From positions 1 to 12,697 of the forward strand of contig CALIXX010000060.1 of NCBI GenBank assembly GCA_938046115.1: 12,697 bases of DNA, read 5' to 3'. Below are positions 6,830 through 12,697 of the stretch, in pieces. The notes beneath the pieces are model-generated. The model saw only the letters and a list, made by a program, of their open reading frames with translations, was not told where the DNA came from and ran no database searches. Every line of letters starts with the position of its first letter. Positions within the stretch are counted from its first letter, which is position 1. The position numbers and the translations under genes are program-made. Source of the stretch: an uncultured Candidatus Saccharibacteria bacterium (GTDB lineage Bacteria; Patescibacteriota; Saccharimonadia; Saccharimonadales; Saccharimonadaceae).

Positions 6830-6870
6830 GGGGTAATCGAGCGGTGATCGGCAGTATATTTCGCTACGTG

Positions 6871-7467
6871 CTACGAGTGGTGGTATTTGTCGTTGTTGCT
6901 GGAGCTGTATTTGGTAGCAATCCACCGCACCATATGGTATACCGCAAACCCCACTACGAGCAGCAGCGATAGATACACGAGTACGAATTTTGCCATAGTC
7001 GCTACTGTTGCACTAGCCACCAGTGCTGGGTTCGCGAGTGCCGGAAATTGGCTCAGCATGAGCGCAAAAGCTATATTCTCCCACCAGTCGCAAGCAGCAG
7101 CCACCACAGGCAGCACAACTATCCACCGAGCCCAGCTCAGCTTCCGCCGCAGCGGGAGGCGCCGAACAAAAAACGCCAATGTGCAAGCATAAAACACTGC
7201 ATAGATAACTGCATAACAGGCGTCAATCGGCAAAAAGATATGGAGATACGCGCTTCTACCAGCCTCACCCAGAGCGGCCAATGTATGATTGATGTGGGCG
7301 GCACTATTGCCAAAGTTAAGGTCGAGAATTGCCGCACCACCAGACACCTGCGACACATACCAAGCTGCCTGCCGCATCGCAGCCATACCAAGGAGAAAAA
7401 TTACCAGCAATCCCCCAATATGGCGAAGCTTTAGCTTTACTGCTTGAATACGACGAGTTACATGCAT
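6871..7467 (-). CDS. Four-helix integral membrane protein, function unknown
   Basis: This is a 198-residue membrane protein with hydrophobic segments at about 18-38, 79-100, 113-138 and 152-178. It has a basic N-terminus and a polar, Ser/Asn/His-rich tail. Conserved-looking features are L-x-x-x-G-R-x-x-Y in the loop around 66-74, D82 at the start of the second helix, and D127-W-W-E130-N131 in the third. These recall a family of small four-helix proteins of unknown function with a D-x-x-E-N motif; I recognise no biochemical role. The ATG has no good ribosome binding site, but TATAAT ends 6 nt upstream, suggesting a leaderless message. The gene starts 61 nt after the stop of the CPBP protease gene, and has no clear terminator before the propeller-stalk promoter. 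Confidence 0.75.
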   Translation of the reverse strand: MHVTRRIQAVKLKLRHIGGLLVIFLLGMAAMRQAAWYVSQVSGGAAILDLNFGNSAAHINHTLAALGEAGRSAYLHIFLPIDACYAVIYAVFYACTLAFFVRRLPLRRKLSWARWIVVLPVVAAACDWWENIAFALMLSQFPALANPALVASATVATMAKFVLVYLSLLLVVGFAVYHMVRWIATKYSSSNNDKYHHS

Positions 7468-7473
7468 GATTTT

Positions 7474-7479
7474 ATTATA
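7474..7479 (-). promoter_or_regulatory. -10 box giving a probable leaderless start
   Basis: TATAAT on the minus strand is followed by six bases and then the ATG at 7467, so transcription should begin at or within a base of the A of ATG. The -35 position has no recognisable hexamer. GAGG 12 nt upstream of the ATG is too far to be a normal ribosome binding site. Confidence 0.5.
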
Positions 7480-7494
7480 CCTCTATAGTAGTTT

Positions 7495-7529
7495 AGCGGA
7501 ATCGACCCTCCTGGATGAGACAGTCCGCT
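7495..7529. repeat. Inverted repeat between the CPBP and four-helix genes
   Basis: AGCGGA (7495-7500) and TCCGCT (7524-7529) are inverted with a 23-nt gap, and the right arm touches the protease stop codon. No T-run follows on the minus strand, so it is a weak terminator at best. Confidence 0.35.
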
Positions 7530-8503
7530 TATGCTCGCTCCGTGACAGATGCAAAAGCAGTGCTTATATAGCAAGCCACAAATACTACCAGCCACGCCAC
7601 AAGCGAGACAACGCCTACTGCTGAGCTAGCCAACAGCGAACTCCCGCCAACGACCAGAAGTAGCATAACTTGCGAGAAGCCATTAAACGTCCCGTGCAGC
7701 ACAGCAGCGAGCCACACGCTTCTGGTTCGCTCAACGACAAAACCAAGCACAAGCGACATCACCACACAAAATCCAATGAACAACACCGATCCCGGAAGCG
7801 CATTCGCTGTGCCATAGTTATACCCTAGGGCAATCAGCGGAATATGCCACAACCCCCATAGCACGCCTATTGTCGCATATTTCTTGCAAAATGACAGCCC
7901 AGCAAACGCCTGCGCGAGGTAACCACGCCACAGTATCTCCTCTGTCATCGCAAAGATCGCATTTACCGTTAGCCCAGCCGTCAATGCACCAAAGATACCA
8001 AGCGGCAACATAGCAAGCGGTGTTGGTGGCATATTCATCGCGCTGGTATCGACTGACGTGCCGATGAGCTTCTCAAGGTTGTGCACCAAGTGTCCATTAG
8101 TCGTTGCCAGGTGCCCAAAAGTCTCTGGCCACAGCCAGCCAAGAACCGCAACGGAACCAATCATCAATACTGCCCAGGCCAAGAATAGCCCAGCGACCAG
8201 TGCATACTTCTTCACGGTGATGTGCTTTAATGATAACAACGCACGAAATGGTATTGGTATGCCAAGCATAAATCGACTCAGTAAGAGCGTATACAGTGGT
8301 ACCGGCATATACAAAACCGCGATGTACGCCAAGCGCAATGCTAGCGCTACCGGCGGCGCGCTACTACTCGTCGCAGCTATAACCGCCCAGTAGCCACCTC
8401 CGGCGAGTGCCGTCAAGAGAAAGAGGGTGATGAGTACTTTGTTGCGATGCTCTTTTTTAATGAGAGGGAGTGAATTGTATGTTTTTTCTGTCGTGTTACT
8501 CAT
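7529..8503 (-). CDS. CPBP-family intramembrane metalloprotease (CAAX protease-like)
   Basis: This is a 324-residue polytopic membrane protein with about eight hydrophobic segments. The CPBP/Rce1-type signatures are present in order: E188-E189-x-x-x-R193 (EEILWR), then W216-G-L-W-H220, then H270-G-T-F-N274. In the family these residues form a glutamate/histidine metal-dependent site inside the membrane. Members process prenylated proteins in eukaryotes. In bacteria they act in bacteriocin immunity, peptide maturation or surface-protein processing. The substrate here cannot be read from sequence. The length fits the family and all key residues are intact. The ATG at 8501-8503 is preceded by AGGTG about 7 nt upstream. 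The promoter block upstream is shared with the Nudix gene. Confidence 0.85.
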   Translation of the reverse strand: MSNTTEKTYNSLPLIKKEHRNKVLITLFLLTALAGGGYWAVIAATSSSAPPVALALRLAYIAVLYMPVPLYTLLLSRFMLGIPIPFRALLSLKHITVKKYALVAGLFLAWAVLMIGSVAVLGWLWPETFGHLATTNGHLVHNLEKLIGTSVDTSAMNMPPTPLAMLPLGIFGALTAGLTVNAIFAMTEEILWRGYLAQAFAGLSFCKKYATIGVLWGLWHIPLIALGYNYGTANALPGSVLFIGFCVVMSLVLGFVVERTRSVWLAAVLHGTFNGFSQVMLLLVVGGSSLLASSAVGVVSLVAWLVVFVACYISTAFASVTERA

Positions 8504-8545
8504 ATGTATACACCTAGCCTTTTGTGATTTTGTTCGTATGAGGTG

Positions 8546-8585
8546 ATTATACCACTCTGAAGCTTTTCTCGCTATTTACTTATAT
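8546..8585 (-). promoter_or_regulatory. Promoter of the CPBP gene with conserved upstream block
   Basis: TATAAT (8546-8551) predicts a leader of about 37 nt. Exactly 13 bp upstream of the -10 begins a 21-bp block (8565-8585) that matches the block before the Nudix gene at 19 of 21 positions. The -35 slot falls on TAGCGA inside that block, not a TTGACA-like box. Confidence 0.6.
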
Positions 8586-8658
8586 AGATAATTGTCCACC
8601 ATAACTAGATTAGCTCATTTGCTTTATTCTTCTATCGTCGTTACAATAGAGCTACTAA

Positions 8659-8681
8659 GACGAAAAGGTTCCGAACGGTTA
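8659..8681. repeat. Conserved element copy 1 (GACGAAAAG...CCGAACGGTTA)
   Basis: This 23-bp element matches the one at 9580-9601 except for one inserted base and one substitution in the middle (GGTT against GTA). It lies 73 bp upstream of the conserved promoter block of the CPBP gene. On the minus strand its end (GGAACCTTTT) can also pair, with one mismatch, with AAAAGGGTCC at 8691-8700, so it may double as a terminator there. Confidence 0.6.
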
Positions 8682-8736
8682 ATTGCCTAAGGACCCTTTT
8701 CTATTTAGTGCCGGACAGCTAACTTACTGCCTCAAG

Positions 8737-8898
8737 CTATACAACCGCCATCTCCTCCCCCATCGCCTGCACCTGCCACTGGCGTTCGTGGGTGATAGCG
8801 GCCCTATCGCTGGGATAAAGGAGATTGATGACCTTGATGGCGTAGTCACTGGCCACCATGGCGTGCTCTGGCATGTGGCCAGTGCCGATGCGAGTCAC
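8737..8898 (-). pseudogene. Possible gene remnant, 53-codon open stretch
   Basis: The minus strand reads 53 codons from GTG at 8898 to TAG at 8737. The composition looks coding (T-R-I-G-T-G-H, then D-Y-A-I-K-V-I-N-L-L-Y, then E-R-Q-W-Q-V-Q). There is no ribosome binding site. A TAA sits directly before the GTG, and an open stretch in the same frame continues upstream to about 9031. It looks more like a decayed gene than an active one, and could equally be chance. I do not recognise a family. The rest of 8586-9003 holds the conserved element at 8659-8681, a stray minus-strand TATAAT near 8997, and nothing else I can support. Confidence 0.25.
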
Positions 8899-9003
8899 TT
8901 ACTGTAGTATATTTATCCAACACTCAATACTCTCTTGGCCACTTGTTACTTTACTGATCTCAGCGGCTTTATATAAGAAATTTTGGCAATCAATGATTAT
9001 ACC

Positions 9004-9037
9004 AAAAACCTCGACGAGAGACGGATTCAAGTCGAGG
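9004..9037 (-). terminator. Terminator overlapping the end of the Nudix gene
   Basis: CCTCGAC (9009-9015) and GTCGAGG (9031-9037) form a 7-bp stem with a 15-nt loop, followed on the minus strand by TTTTT. The first arm lies in the last codons, and the Nudix stop TGA is in the loop. Confidence 0.75.
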
Positions 9038-9503
9038 CACTATACAGTTGTTGCCATTTCTTGTGCGCCGCATATGCCCGATCGGTCGCGTCGTAGCCAG
9101 TGCCTTGTAGATCATCAGGGCTGATGAGCATCACATCATCACCCTCCTCTCCTGGCGCAAAGTCGAAGTTCTCGGGCCAAACGCGGCAATAAAAACAGAT
9201 TTGATACGCATCAAGCCGCTCAATGTATATCTGGTCCGATGCGTCAAAGATTTGATAGCGCACATCGCCCTGGTAGCCAACTTCTTCATACAGCTCGCGC
9301 TTTAGCGATGACTCAATCGTCTCATTATAATCCATCCCGCCACCAGGCAAATCCCAAAACGGCCGATCGATTTCTTTGACGACCAAGATCTGCCCAGCGT
9401 CGTTATATATTAATGCTTTGAGGGAGATACGGTAGAGGTAATCATGGCGGACTACTCCGTCTGCATTTTGCGTAATGAGGTGTCCATTGGTATTTTTTGG
9501 CAT
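9027..9503 (-). CDS. Nudix hydrolase
   Basis: This is a 158-residue soluble enzyme, a typical single-domain Nudix length. The complete Nudix box G-x5-E-x7-R-E-U-x-E-E-x-G-U spans 55-77: G55, E61, R69, E70, E73, E74, G76. This motif binds Mg2+ and hydrolyses a nucleoside diphosphate linked to another group. The exact substrate (oxidised nucleotide, NADH, nucleotide sugar or other) cannot be fixed from the motif. The N-terminus (residues 1-24) carries H-L-I-T-Q-N-A-D-G-V-V-R-H before the first core strand. The ATG at 9501-9503 has no ribosome binding site, but TATAAT ends 7 nt upstream, so a leaderless message is likely. The promoter block is shared with the CPBP protease gene. Confidence 0.92.
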   Translation of the reverse strand: MPKNTNGHLITQNADGVVRHDYLYRISLKALIYNDAGQILVVKEIDRPFWDLPGGGMDYNETIESSLKRELYEEVGYQGDVRYQIFDASDQIYIERLDAYQICFYCRVWPENFDFAPGEEGDDVMLISPDDLQGTGYDATDRAYAAHKKWQQLYSAST

Positions 9504-9510
9504 GAGAGTA

Positions 9511-9550
9511 ATTATAGCATACTTATTTCTTTCTCACTATTTGCTTATAT
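9511..9550 (-). promoter_or_regulatory. Leaderless promoter of the Nudix gene with conserved block
   Basis: TATAAT (9511-9516) lies 7 nt before the ATG. The 21-bp conserved block (9530-9550) starts 13 bp upstream of the -10, the same spacing as in the CPBP promoter. The -35 slot reads TAGTGA. Confidence 0.65.
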
Positions 9551-9579
9551 TCCTCTTTTTGTTGCACTGAAACCATTAC

Positions 9580-9601
9580 GACGAAAAGTACCGAACGGTT
9601 A
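9580..9601. repeat. Conserved element copy 2 (GACGAAAAG...CCGAACGGTTA)
   Basis: This 22-bp element matches that at 8659-8681 in the same orientation. It lies 29 bp upstream of the promoter block of the Nudix gene and 54 bp downstream of the stop of the 423-residue gene. Unlike copy 1, it has no partner arm for a hairpin, so a DNA-level role is more likely than an RNA one. Confidence 0.6.
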
Positions 9602-9655
9602 GTCATTTAGCTTGTGTTGCATCTACCAAGTACGTTGATGACTCATTGCCACCAG

Positions 9656-10927
9656 TTACACTCGAGGTGATTCAGACAGACACCGCGTGGCGTGACGAAA
9701 ACCGATTCGCCCACTACTCTTATTGATATCTTGGAGCGACAGCATAACACAACCGTCGTTGCCCCATACGACATACGGAGCATACAGAGACTGCTCTGGT
9801 GCTTTGCAGTATGCTCCATAGACTTGATAGCTCGGTGCTTGTGACTCTCCTTCGATAATCCGACTCAGCTCAGCAGTCAGGGCTTCTGCGATGGTTTGGC
9901 TGTCGTAACCATACCGCTTATAGAGATTCGGGTCTTTATCTAACGGAGACCGATCCTGCCCTTCTGTAGCTACTGTATGCATCTGATCGGAGTTTTGCTT
10001 CTGCTCAGACTTACGAAAAGAAGGAAGCGGAATCCCTCCAACCGAAAGGCCTGGAATAGTCAAGGTCAGTTTTGTATCTTTCCATTTGCCTTCTTCGGAT
10101 GACTGTTGACCGCTCCGACCTATGAGCGCAGTCGCCACCTGCGATAGTGTCTGTTCGACCGACGGCTCAGGCCCTTTTATATCGACCCAATCTAGCTTGT
10201 GAACTTTTTGGTAGCTCATCCCTCGAAACCGAGGCTCTTGCCTACCAGCAATAACACTTGCCGTACAGGGGATGCCATCAGGGCTATAAAAAACCGCTGT
10301 ACCCTCGGGAATTGTATTAAATCTCGGCCACGCATCATGGGATAGACTCCTGCGGACATGTAGGCCATATACCGTTCGCTTCATATCGTGTGTTGTATCA
10401 ATTTGCTGCCGCAACGGGTTATTCTCGATGCTATCATCTTCCATCACTCGCCGAAAGGCTTGCTCCCATAGCTTGCGGCTGAGATTATACGGCGTTACAA
10501 CAACACGTGGGTCATCCTCACGCTCTTTGAGTTTTTCATACCGATGAGCCAGACGCAAAAGTCCTCTTGCGGCACTCGTGCCAAGCGGCGCGCAGCTTTT
10601 TAGCCCCATCTCGTGATATGGTTTACCCGTCGCATAGCTAATGATACGAGATGTCGATCGCAGCGCCTGAAAGAAAGACTCGCCGAATTCCCGATACTCT
10701 TCCTTGTCGAAGATCTCACTCTTTGCTTCCTCAACGAACGAGATCTCACCGCGCCGATCTTGTGAGACAAACGCGATATCTCGCTGATCTTGAGGTAACC
10801 CCTCTCGGGGCTTCTCCATCGCCTCGAAAGACACGCCTTCTTTTGGGATGATAAGTCCCATCTCTTCACCTGTTACTGAGCATGTGTGTGACTTCCAACC
10901 TCTCGGGATAGATTTCTCTCCGCTCAT
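9656..10927 (-). CDS. Uncharacterised 423-residue soluble protein
   Basis: I do not recognise this protein. It has no signal peptide or membrane segment. Residues 1-65 are mixed, with F/I-rich strands. About 66-165 looks helical and charged, including an L-x-R-L-A-H-R-Y-E-K-L-K-E-R-E stretch near 124-137. About 185-255 looks beta-rich (V-R-R-S-L-S-H, then A-V-F-Y-S-P-D-G). About 272-335 is a polar, low-complexity linker containing an I-P-G-L-S-V-G-G-I-P-L-P segment. The C-terminal 85 residues have a predicted helix, then Y-Q-V-Y-G-A-Y and Y-V-V-W-G-N-D-G-C-V-M-L-S-L strands. The start is supported by AAGGAG 6 nt before the ATG. It has its own promoter. It lies between a frame-broken small gene and the Nudix gene, and the 317 bp upstream hold that broken gene. 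Confidence 0.8.
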   Translation of the reverse strand: MSGEKSIPRGWKSHTCSVTGEEMGLIIPKEGVSFEAMEKPREGLPQDQRDIAFVSQDRRGEISFVEEAKSEIFDKEEYREFGESFFQALRSTSRIISYATGKPYHEMGLKSCAPLGTSAARGLLRLAHRYEKLKEREDDPRVVVTPYNLSRKLWEQAFRRVMEDDSIENNPLRQQIDTTHDMKRTVYGLHVRRSLSHDAWPRFNTIPEGTAVFYSPDGIPCTASVIAGRQEPRFRGMSYQKVHKLDWVDIKGPEPSVEQTLSQVATALIGRSGQQSSEEGKWKDTKLTLTIPGLSVGGIPLPSFRKSEQKQNSDQMHTVATEGQDRSPLDKDPNLYKRYGYDSQTIAEALTAELSRIIEGESQAPSYQVYGAYCKAPEQSLYAPYVVWGNDGCVMLSLQDINKSSGRIGFRHATRCLSESPRV

Positions 10928-10970
10928 CGGTCGCTCCTTCTATTTATAATTCAATTACCGTTTTGTGTTT

Positions 10971-10999
10971 ATTATATTGTGATATTATCGTTTCGGCAA
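10971..10999 (-). promoter_or_regulatory. Promoter of the 423-residue gene
   Basis: TTGCCG (10994-10999), a 17-bp spacer and perfect TATAAT (10971-10976) predict a leader of about 37 nt with AAGGAG. The promoter overlaps the last codons of the broken gene upstream. Confidence 0.7.
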
Positions 11000-11249
11000 G
11001 GGTGCTTAGATCTGAAGCTTGAAACCATGAGGTGTTTGCTTAAGAGCTCTTCTATGTGCCTATTATAGACCTCATTGACTAGCCGTTGTGTGTATTTTCC
11101 ACGATATCCTTTATCTGTCGAGATGTAGTATCATTAAATTTTACTAATTTTTCCTTATAACCATCTAATAGCTTCTTATATTTACTGTTGGGATTTTCTT
11201 CGATTCCTAGTATGTATTCTAGGCGTACTATTACCCTTCTAAAACTACA
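10972..11249 (-). pseudogene. Frame-broken small gene after the GHKL-STAS gene
   Basis: One frame is open from 11249 to a TAG at 11079 and encodes 56 codons rich in Lys/Glu/Leu (Y-K-K-L-L-D-G-Y-K-E-K-L-V-K-F-N-D). A second frame then continues in the same style to TAA at 10972 (R-L-V-N-E-V-Y-N-R-H-I-E-E-L-L-S-K-H). Adding one A to the AAAA run at 11095-11098 joins them as I-V-E-K-Y-T-Q-R-L-V-N-E, giving about 92 residues of predicted helix. No ATG, GTG or TTG is found at the front; AGAAGG is followed by GTA-ATA-GTA. It overlaps the end of the upstream gene by 5 bp and shares its AT-rich bias. A real frameshift, a sequencing error in a homopolymer, or recoding are all possible. No family is recognised. 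Confidence 0.5.
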
Positions 11250-12537
11250 CTATCTCTTGTCCTATTCGTTGCATGATTGCTTTATTTATAATAACTTTGA
11301 TCGTATTATTCACATTAACAATACTCACGCGTGAGAAAAAATCTATAGGGCCCATCTCTAGACATAACTTACCAATAAATTCATCCGCGAAAGACGAAGA
11401 TATAATATTGATGTTAGTAAAATCTAACTCGATGCTTGGTGCTCCCAAGAGATAATTTACTACTTCATTACGCATTTTTATTCCAGATTGTCGTGTACCA
11501 AACCCAGATTTATACCCAGATAGCGGATACTTAATTTGATCACCATGAGTATTTAAGACACTATATGTTTTTATTGAATCTGGTTTATGACCTCCCAAAA
11601 CGTCTGTTAGATCTATAGGCTTCGAATAGTCAAAGGTAAAATCAACTACTGTACCTCCTTTACTCTCATTTAGATATGGATAACCAACAAAGTTAGCTTT
11701 CTTATCAACATAAAACATAAAACCACTACTACCTAGTCTTAGACGGCCTTCAGTTTTAGCAGCTATTTCATGAAGACCCCATAGACCATTCCCTTGGCCA
11801 ATGCTAGGATCACGCGTACACCCTTCTCTTAGGGCCATCTCTAGAGCATCTTTCGGGCTTTGAGGAAAGCTCATTTCAGACTCTAAAAAACTCTTATATA
11901 TTCCCCTACCAGCATCGGCAACGCAAAATGCAACAGTTTTATTGGATGAATGTACTTGCCCCATAACAAATCCCGCCTCGGTATTTGAGTGCTGTATGAC
12001 ATTATCCATCACCTCATTCAAACACCACTCCAACCAATTAAGGAAATCAGACGAAGGAAACGTATCTTCCTGATATATGTCGTCCATATATTTAGTTACT
12101 ATTTTGCTTACGTCATCAGATGACTCAAAGCACCAAACTTTATTAAGCGCTCGTGGGTAATTATCTATCTTCTCAGCTACTAAGGGTTCGATTAAACCAG
12201 TATGCTCTATATTAACTACATCATCACCTTCTATTCTAAAAGAGATATTGGTTTCGTGATTCTTCATATTATCAATAAAAGCGGCCATCGGAACTATAAG
12301 ATTTGGGTAGTGTGCCTTTTCGTTAGGTTGTAGCTTTGAAAAATCTATAATAACCTCTTCAAAGCCCTGTCTGCGAGCATCAACAGCACAACAAATAAAA
12401 TCATATACCGCATATGCATAATTTAATCTTTCTGGATATATGCGATCTTTATCACGATTAATATACCTGTCATGGTTTGGGACGCGCCGGTTCTGTTTCC
12501 CTTTTTTATAATTAAATGTCTTCACACTTCTACCCAT
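11245..12537 (-). CDS. GHKL ATPase with C-terminal STAS-like (DUF4325-type) domain
   Basis: This is a 430-residue soluble protein. Residues 40-105 have a strand-helix pattern (V-I-I-D-F-S, then V-P-M-A-A-F-I-D-N) resembling a degenerate STAS-like fold. About 140-275 is a histidine-kinase-type ATPase: N-box E175-x3-N179-x3-H183-S184, G1 box D208-A-G-R-G212, and G2 box G247-Q-G-N-G-L-W-G-L255. About 350-425 resembles DUF4325, a STAS-like domain (I-E-L-D-F-T, then I-S-S-S-F-A-D-E-F at 379-387). In known systems GHKL and STAS modules act as anti-sigma kinase and antagonist; here they are fused, suggesting a self-contained switch. No phosphoacceptor histidine domain is seen. The gene starts 8 bp after the glycyl-tRNA synthetase stop and has no ribosome binding site. 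It is strongly AT-rich compared with its neighbours, pointing to transfer. Confidence 0.82.
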   Translation of the reverse strand: MGRSVKTFNYKKGKQNRRVPNHDRYINRDKDRIYPERLNYAYAVYDFICCAVDARRQGFEEVIIDFSKLQPNEKAHYPNLIVPMAAFIDNMKNHETNISFRIEGDDVVNIEHTGLIEPLVAEKIDNYPRALNKVWCFESSDDVSKIVTKYMDDIYQEDTFPSSDFLNWLEWCLNEVMDNVIQHSNTEAGFVMGQVHSSNKTVAFCVADAGRGIYKSFLESEMSFPQSPKDALEMALREGCTRDPSIGQGNGLWGLHEIAAKTEGRLRLGSSGFMFYVDKKANFVGYPYLNESKGGTVVDFTFDYSKPIDLTDVLGGHKPDSIKTYSVLNTHGDQIKYPLSGYKSGFGTRQSGIKMRNEVVNYLLGAPSIELDFTNINIISSSFADEFIGKLCLEMGPIDFFSRVSIVNVNNTIKVIINKAIMQRIGQEIV

Positions 12538-12545
12538 AATAATTT

Positions 12546-12697
12546 TTAAATATTCACCCGCTTCTGCTCCGTCGTATCCCGCTCGCGCACGGTGACAGTG
12601 CCATCCTCGAGCGTCTGGAAGTCGATGACCACGCAGTGCGGGGTGCCGATTTCGTCTTGGCGGCGGTAGCGTTTGCCGATGTTGCCGTTGTCGTCCC
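12546..12697 (-). CDS. glyQS: Glycyl-tRNA synthetase, C-terminal fragment
   Basis: The last 49 residues of a class II glycyl-tRNA synthetase of the alpha2 (single-chain) type are visible; the start lies beyond the right edge. The run I-G-K-R-Y-R-R-Q-D-E-I-G-T-P, then V-I-D-F, T-L-E-D-G-T-V-T-V-R-E-R-D-T and E-Q-K-R-V matches the conserved end of the anticodon-binding domain. The enzyme charges tRNA-Gly. Its GC content matches the surface-protein region, unlike the gene 8 bp downstream. Confidence 0.93.
   Translation of the reverse strand, partial: DDNGNIGKRYRRQDEIGTPHCVVIDFQTLEDGTVTVRERDTTEQKRVNI

Noticed and set aside
8659..8700. Riboswitch or integron attC site
   Set aside because: The possible hairpin has one mismatch and no conserved riboswitch core. 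The second copy of the element cannot form it, and no attC-type R box pair is seen.
8683..8907. Plus-strand frame of 74 codons starting at TTG
   Set aside because: There is no Shine-Dalgarno sequence or promoter. The complementary strand looks somewhat more coding-like, and neither is convincing.

Overview
The window looks like a chromosomal segment of a small-genome, Gram-positive-type bacterium. The evidence is clear AGGAGG-type ribosome binding sites, TATAAT -10 boxes, TAA/TAG/TGA stops with the standard code, Sec signal peptides, and two surface proteins ending in LAxTG, a membrane helix and a basic tail. Leaderless starts, repeat-rich secreted proteins and a CPBP protease would fit Candidatus Saccharibacteria or another CPR lineage, but an actinobacterium-like host is not excluded. 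I hold the taxonomic call at low confidence.

Positions 1-6746 are a cell-surface and secretion region. Two tandem paralogs on the minus strand (the first cut off by the window edge) are secreted bulb-type (B-type) lectins. Divergent from them is an 898-residue multidomain protein: signal peptide, GH16 glycosidase with an intact ExDxxE site, a predicted seven-bladed Asp-box propeller, a helical segment, a choice-of-anchor U-like domain, and a LANTG sorting-type tail. Convergent to it is a 485-residue protein with a related six-unit propeller, a 21-copy Pro/Ala pentapeptide stalk and an LADTG tail. Together they look like glycan-binding, glycan-cutting and display functions at the cell envelope. 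No sortase gene lies in the window.

Positions 6871-9503 hold minus-strand housekeeping or accessory genes: a four-helix membrane protein, a CPBP-family membrane protease and a Nudix hydrolase. The protease and Nudix genes share a conserved promoter block at identical spacing and a second conserved element further upstream. The Nudix and four-helix genes appear to be transcribed without a leader.

Positions 9656-12697 hold an unrecognised 423-residue protein, a frame-broken small gene, a distinctly AT-rich gene for a GHKL ATPase with a C-terminal STAS-like (DUF4325-type) domain, and the C-terminal end of glycyl-tRNA synthetase. The AT-rich pair sits 8 bp after the synthetase stop and looks like an acquired insert.
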